A stretch of 64,000 nucleotides of DNA, from contig NZ_CP016428.1 of assembly GCF_001693385.1 (NCBI RefSeq), positions 3,658,001-3,722,000 of the forward strand, in the 5' to 3' direction. Each line of letters begins with the position of its first letter. Positions within the stretch are counted from its first letter, which is position 1. Of the stretch, positions 61,443 through 64,000 are shown in pieces. Under the pieces are notes generated by a model that worked only from the letters and a program-made list of their open reading frames with translations, was not told where the DNA came from and ran no database searches. Made by a program: the position numbers and the translations under genes. Source of the stretch: Bradyrhizobium icense (lineage in GTDB: Bacteria > Pseudomonadota > Alphaproteobacteria > Rhizobiales > Xanthobacteraceae).

Positions 61443-63011
61443 CTAGATCTCTTTCTTCTGCATCGTGGCGGCTATATAGTCCGCCTGCCGGATTGCCAGC
61501 GATACGATCGTCAGCGTCGGATTGCAGGCGGCGCCGCTGGTGAACTGGCTGCCGTCGGACACGAACAGGTTCTTTATGTCGTGGGCCTGGCCGAATTTGT
61601 TCACCACGCCATCCCGCGCCTTCTCGCTCATCCGGTTGGTACCGAGATTGTGCGTGCTTGGATAGGGCGGCGTCGGATAGGTCACGGTGGCGCCGACCGC
61701 CTCGTAGACCGCGGCGCCCCGCTTGTAGGCGTGCTCACGCATCGCGATGTCGTTGGGGTGGTCGTCGAAATGAACGCTTGCCACCGGCATGCCGAACTTG
61801 TCCTTGGCCTTCGGATCCAGCGTGATGCGGTTGGTTTCCTGCGGCATGTCCTCGCCGACCAGCCACATGCCGGCCATGCGCGGATAGGACTCCATCGCGC
61901 TGGTGAAGGAGCGTCCCCAGGCGCCGGGGTTGAGGAATGCCGCCATGAAGGGCACACCGATCGACAGCGTCTCCATCTCATAGCCGCCGACGAAGCCGCG
62001 TTTGGGGTCGTTCTTGGCTTCATCGCGGATGATGCCGGCCATGGTGGTGCCGCGATACATGTGAACCGACTTCTCGAACGCCGCGTATACGCTGCCGGTC
62101 ATGTGCCGCATATAGTTGCGGCCGACCTGGCCGGACGAGTTGGCAAGGCCGTTCGGGAACATATTCGAGGCACTGTTGAGCAATAGCCGCGGGCTTTCGA
62201 TCGAGTTACCCGCGACCGCCACGACACGCGCCTTCTGGCGTTGCATTGCCCCGCTCTGGTCGGCATAGACGACGCCGGTCACCTTGCCGGACGCGTCGTG
62301 CTCGATCTTGATCACCATGCTGTTGGGACGCACCTCGAGATTGCCGGTCGCCTCGCCCGCGGGAATTTCGGTATAGAGCGTCGACCATTTCGCACCCGAC
62401 TTGCAGCCCTGGAAGCAGAATCCGATCTGCTGGCAGGCTCCGCGTCCATCGCGCGGCTCGCTGTTGATCGCCATGTTGCCGGTGTGCACGGACTTGTAGC
62501 CGAGCTTCTTGGCGCCGGCTTCCAGCACCTTGAAATTGTTGTTGCCGGGTAGCCCCGCAATGCCGTTGGTGCGGGTGACGCCCATCTTGTCCTCGGCCTT
62601 GGCGTAGTAAGGCTCCATTTCGGCGAGCGTGATCGGCCAATCCAGCAAGTTGGCGCCGGGAATGTTGCCGTAGGTGCTCTTGACCTTGAACTCGTGCTCG
62701 TCGAAGCGCAGCGAGGCGCCGGCCCAGTGCGTTGTCGAACCGCCGACCGCCTTCACGATCCACGCCGGTAGGTTCGGAAAATCTTTGGCGACACGCCAGC
62801 TTCCCGATGTGGTGCGCATGTCGGACCAGGCGAGCTGGGTAAAGCTCTCCCATTCGTCGTTGACGAAGTCCTGCATCTCGATACGCGACCCGGCCTCAAG
62901 GACCACGACCTTGACGCCTTTTTGCGCAAGCTCGTTGCCGAGCGTTCCGCCGCCCGCACCGGAGCCGACGATCACGACCACGCCGCTGTCATTCAGATCG
63001 AATTTTGCCAT
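61443..63011 (-). CDS. GMC-family FAD-dependent dehydrogenase
   Basis: Protein of 522 residues from the ATG at 63011 (GGGAGGAAAC upstream). FAD-binding VVIVGSGAGGGTLGNELA at about 10-27, GGSTTHWAGASLRF, GFCFQGCKSGAKW and the C-terminal THNLGTNRMS plus SGAACNPTLTIVSLA. It fits the large subunit of membrane-associated gluconate/alcohol dehydrogenases of the GMC family. Its partner, the subunit-3-like protein, is the next gene upstream; a cytochrome c subunit is not seen. It should oxidise a sugar, polyol or alcohol. Confidence 0.9.
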   Translation of the reverse strand: MAKFDLNDSGVVVIVGSGAGGGTLGNELAQKGVKVVVLEAGSRIEMQDFVNDEWESFTQLAWSDMRTTSGSWRVAKDFPNLPAWIVKAVGGSTTHWAGASLRFDEHEFKVKSTYGNIPGANLLDWPITLAEMEPYYAKAEDKMGVTRTNGIAGLPGNNNFKVLEAGAKKLGYKSVHTGNMAINSEPRDGRGACQQIGFCFQGCKSGAKWSTLYTEIPAGEATGNLEVRPNSMVIKIEHDASGKVTGVVYADQSGAMQRQKARVVAVAGNSIESPRLLLNSASNMFPNGLANSSGQVGRNYMRHMTGSVYAAFEKSVHMYRGTTMAGIIRDEAKNDPKRGFVGGYEMETLSIGVPFMAAFLNPGAWGRSFTSAMESYPRMAGMWLVGEDMPQETNRITLDPKAKDKFGMPVASVHFDDHPNDIAMREHAYKRGAAVYEAVGATVTYPTPPYPSTHNLGTNRMSEKARDGVVNKFGQAHDIKNLFVSDGSQFTSGAACNPTLTIVSLAIRQADYIAATMQKKEI

Positions 63012-63049
63012 GTGGGTTTCCTCCCTTACTATTCGTTGCCGGTGGCGCT

Positions 63050-63598
63050 TTAAGCCTTCGGGAGCCAATCGATGTCGGCAAAGCCGCGTTTGATGTAGCC
63101 GCCGTGCTCGGCGGAGGAACCTTCGTAACCGAACTTCGGCCAGACCTCTTTCTGGTTGTAGAGGGAGACGACGAGGTCACCGCGAACCTTCTGGAAGAAC
63201 GGGGTCTGTTCGATCTGCTGCAGCAGCGCGACGCGTTCGCTCTCCCATTGCACCTGGGCGTAGGGAACTTTGTGACGGTCGTTGGCCGCCTTATCGAGTT
63301 GGGTGACGCCATCGGAGATCAGCGACTTGATCGCGGGATCCTTGGCGGCCTTGCCGTCCCACGGTTTGATCGCCGTGATGTAGTAGCTGTCGCCCAGGAA
63401 GTCGTGCGGATATATATCGCGCGCGACCTTCACCAGCGTCTTCAGCGTCGCCGGCGTCAGCGTGGTGGCATCGTTGGCCCAGGCGTCGCTGACGCTCAGG
63501 CCCGCGCTGGTAGCGATCGCGACGGCTGGCACCGCCGTGGCCGCGCCCTTCAGGAAGACGCGACGGTCATATTTGCTTCGACGATCGACTTCTCTCAT
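63050..63598 (-). CDS. Gluconate 2-dehydrogenase subunit 3-like, Tat-exported
   Basis: Protein of 182 residues from the ATG at 63598 (GGAGGACACAG upstream). A twin-arginine signal (YDRRVFLKGAATAVPAVAIA, then SAGLSVSDAWA) is followed by the subunit-3 domain (KTLVKVARDIYPHDFLGD, WESERVALLQQIEQTPFF, RGDLVVSLYNQKEVWPKFG). This small subunit exports the cofactor-loaded GMC subunit through Tat, so the pair acts in the periplasm. It lies 38 bp before the GMC gene. Confidence 0.88.
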   Translation of the reverse strand: MREVDRRSKYDRRVFLKGAATAVPAVAIATSAGLSVSDAWANDATTLTPATLKTLVKVARDIYPHDFLGDSYYITAIKPWDGKAAKDPAIKSLISDGVTQLDKAANDRHKVPYAQVQWESERVALLQQIEQTPFFQKVRGDLVVSLYNQKEVWPKFGYEGSSAEHGGYIKRGFADIDWLPKA

Positions 63599-63634
63599 GG
63601 CTGTGTCCTCCATTGAACGTTTTTTTGATTGCGA

Positions 63635-64000
63635 TTAACCGAACCGGCCGCCTCGCTGGATCACTTCGATCTTGTAGCCGTCGGGATCGGAGACGAAGAA
63701 GAAGCGCGCTAGCGTCCTGCCGTCGTGCTTGAAGTCGCGCAGCGGCCCGGGCGCCAGATCTTCGCGAGCAAATCTGACGTGTTCGGCGTCGACATCATCG
63801 ACCACGACGGCAAGATGGCCGTAGCCGTCGCCAAGCGAATAGGGCTCCTTGCGATCAAAATTGACAGTGAGTTCGACCTCGAAGGGCGAGGAGGGATGAC
63901 GCAGATAGATCAACGCGAAATCCGCAAACTTGAGATAATCTGCAACCTTGAGCCCGAAGGCTCGCGCGTAGAAGTCGAGCGATTTCGCCTCGTCGAACAC
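63635..64000 (-). CDS. Glyoxalase/VOC-family protein (cut by window end)
   Basis: The C-terminal 121 residues of a VOC protein. DFYARAFGLKVADYLKF, then GYGHLAVVVDDVDAEHVRFA with the metal-ligand His in GHLAV, and FFVSDPDGYKIEVIQRG with the metal-ligand Glu near the end. It resembles lactoylglutathione lyase (glyoxalase I), which isomerises hemithioacetals of glutathione and methylglyoxal. The true N-terminus, including the first His ligand, is beyond position 64000. Confidence 0.8.
   Translation of the reverse strand: MFDEAKSLDFYARAFGLKVADYLKFADFALIYLRHPSSPFEVELTVNFDRKEPYSLGDGYGHLAVVVDDVDAEHVRFAREDLAPGPLRDFKHDGRTLARFFFVSDPDGYKIEVIQRGGRFG

Noticed and set aside
1..64000. CRISPR array, phage head genes, secretion system or toxin-antitoxin pair
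   Set aside because: Looked for across the window; no regular spaced repeats, structural phage genes, secretion ATPases or convincing toxin-antitoxin pairs were seen.

Overview
The window is high-GC chromosomal DNA from an alphaproteobacterium, most likely Bradyrhizobium or a close relative. The grounds are gene content (many PAS-type sensor kinases and GGDEF/EAL proteins, orphan Bug-type binding proteins, a 671-aa propionyl-CoA carboxylase alpha chain, small exported proteins), the style of its palindromic intergenic repeats (40531-40644, 27024-27127), and its tRNA sequences. This assignment comes from recognising families by eye; no database search was possible.

Layout. 1-6056: a + strand run of SDR dehydrogenase, GNAT acetyltransferase, DapA-family aldolase/lyase, NUDIX hydrolase and a two-PAS sensor kinase. 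6074-13563: small exported or hypothetical proteins, a VOC protein, a wrecked oxalate-decarboxylase-type bicupin, two overlapping 28-residue ORFs, a Tat/lipoprotein hydrolase, and a frameshifted chloroperoxidase-like hydrolase. 13622-18837: a Kef-type antiporter, and an isochorismatase-like hydrolase divergent from a LysR regulator, followed by pirin and a small cupin. 19249-22921: a module bounded by a decayed 68-bp direct repeat that touches the 3' end of tRNA-Arg(TCG). It holds an IS21 transposase remnant, a carboxymuconolactone-decarboxylase-like protein, an SDR and an ECF41-type sigma factor; a good ECF41 promoter precedes the decarboxylase gene. 23040-34670: exported proteins, EamA exporter, chemoreceptor, 1-Cys peroxiredoxin, PPC/DUF296 protein, YciF-type ferritin-like protein and a GGDEF-EAL protein. 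34677-51804: two hybrid kinases, a diguanylate cyclase, a nuclease-like protein, PccA, an oxaloacetate-decarboxylase-like protein, acylphosphatase, a GbsR-type regulator with an apparently leaderless transcript, a membrane-fused epimerase, LysR plus tautomerase, LipB and a short FliN-like protein.

51902-61000 is an integration hot spot. An intact tRNA-Leu(GAG) is followed by a truncated, frameshifted tyrosine integrase and a degenerate tRNA-Arg(CCG). Next comes a compact minus-strand catabolic operon (Bug receptor, enolase-superfamily protein, FAH-family hydrolase, D-2-hydroxyacid dehydrogenase, second enolase-superfamily protein, second Bug receptor), divergent from a GntR/FCD regulator with a perfect 24-bp palindrome between them. 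Beyond it lies a 45-bp tRNA-Lys(CTT) 3' fragment with intact CCA, the classic footprint of a tRNA-targeting integrase. The operon looks like an acquired sugar-acid or hydroxyacid pathway. 61035-64000 holds a ribbon-helix-helix protein, a GMC dehydrogenase with its Tat-exported gluconate-dehydrogenase subunit-3-like partner, and a VOC protein cut by the window end.

The most interesting items are the ECF41 module with its promoter and flanking repeat, the catabolic island between tRNA fragments, and the leaderless, apparently self-regulated GbsR-type gene. Three otherwise intact genes (13.07, 46.70 and 50.12 kb) carry single-base indels, so either recent pseudogenes or consensus errors should be considered.
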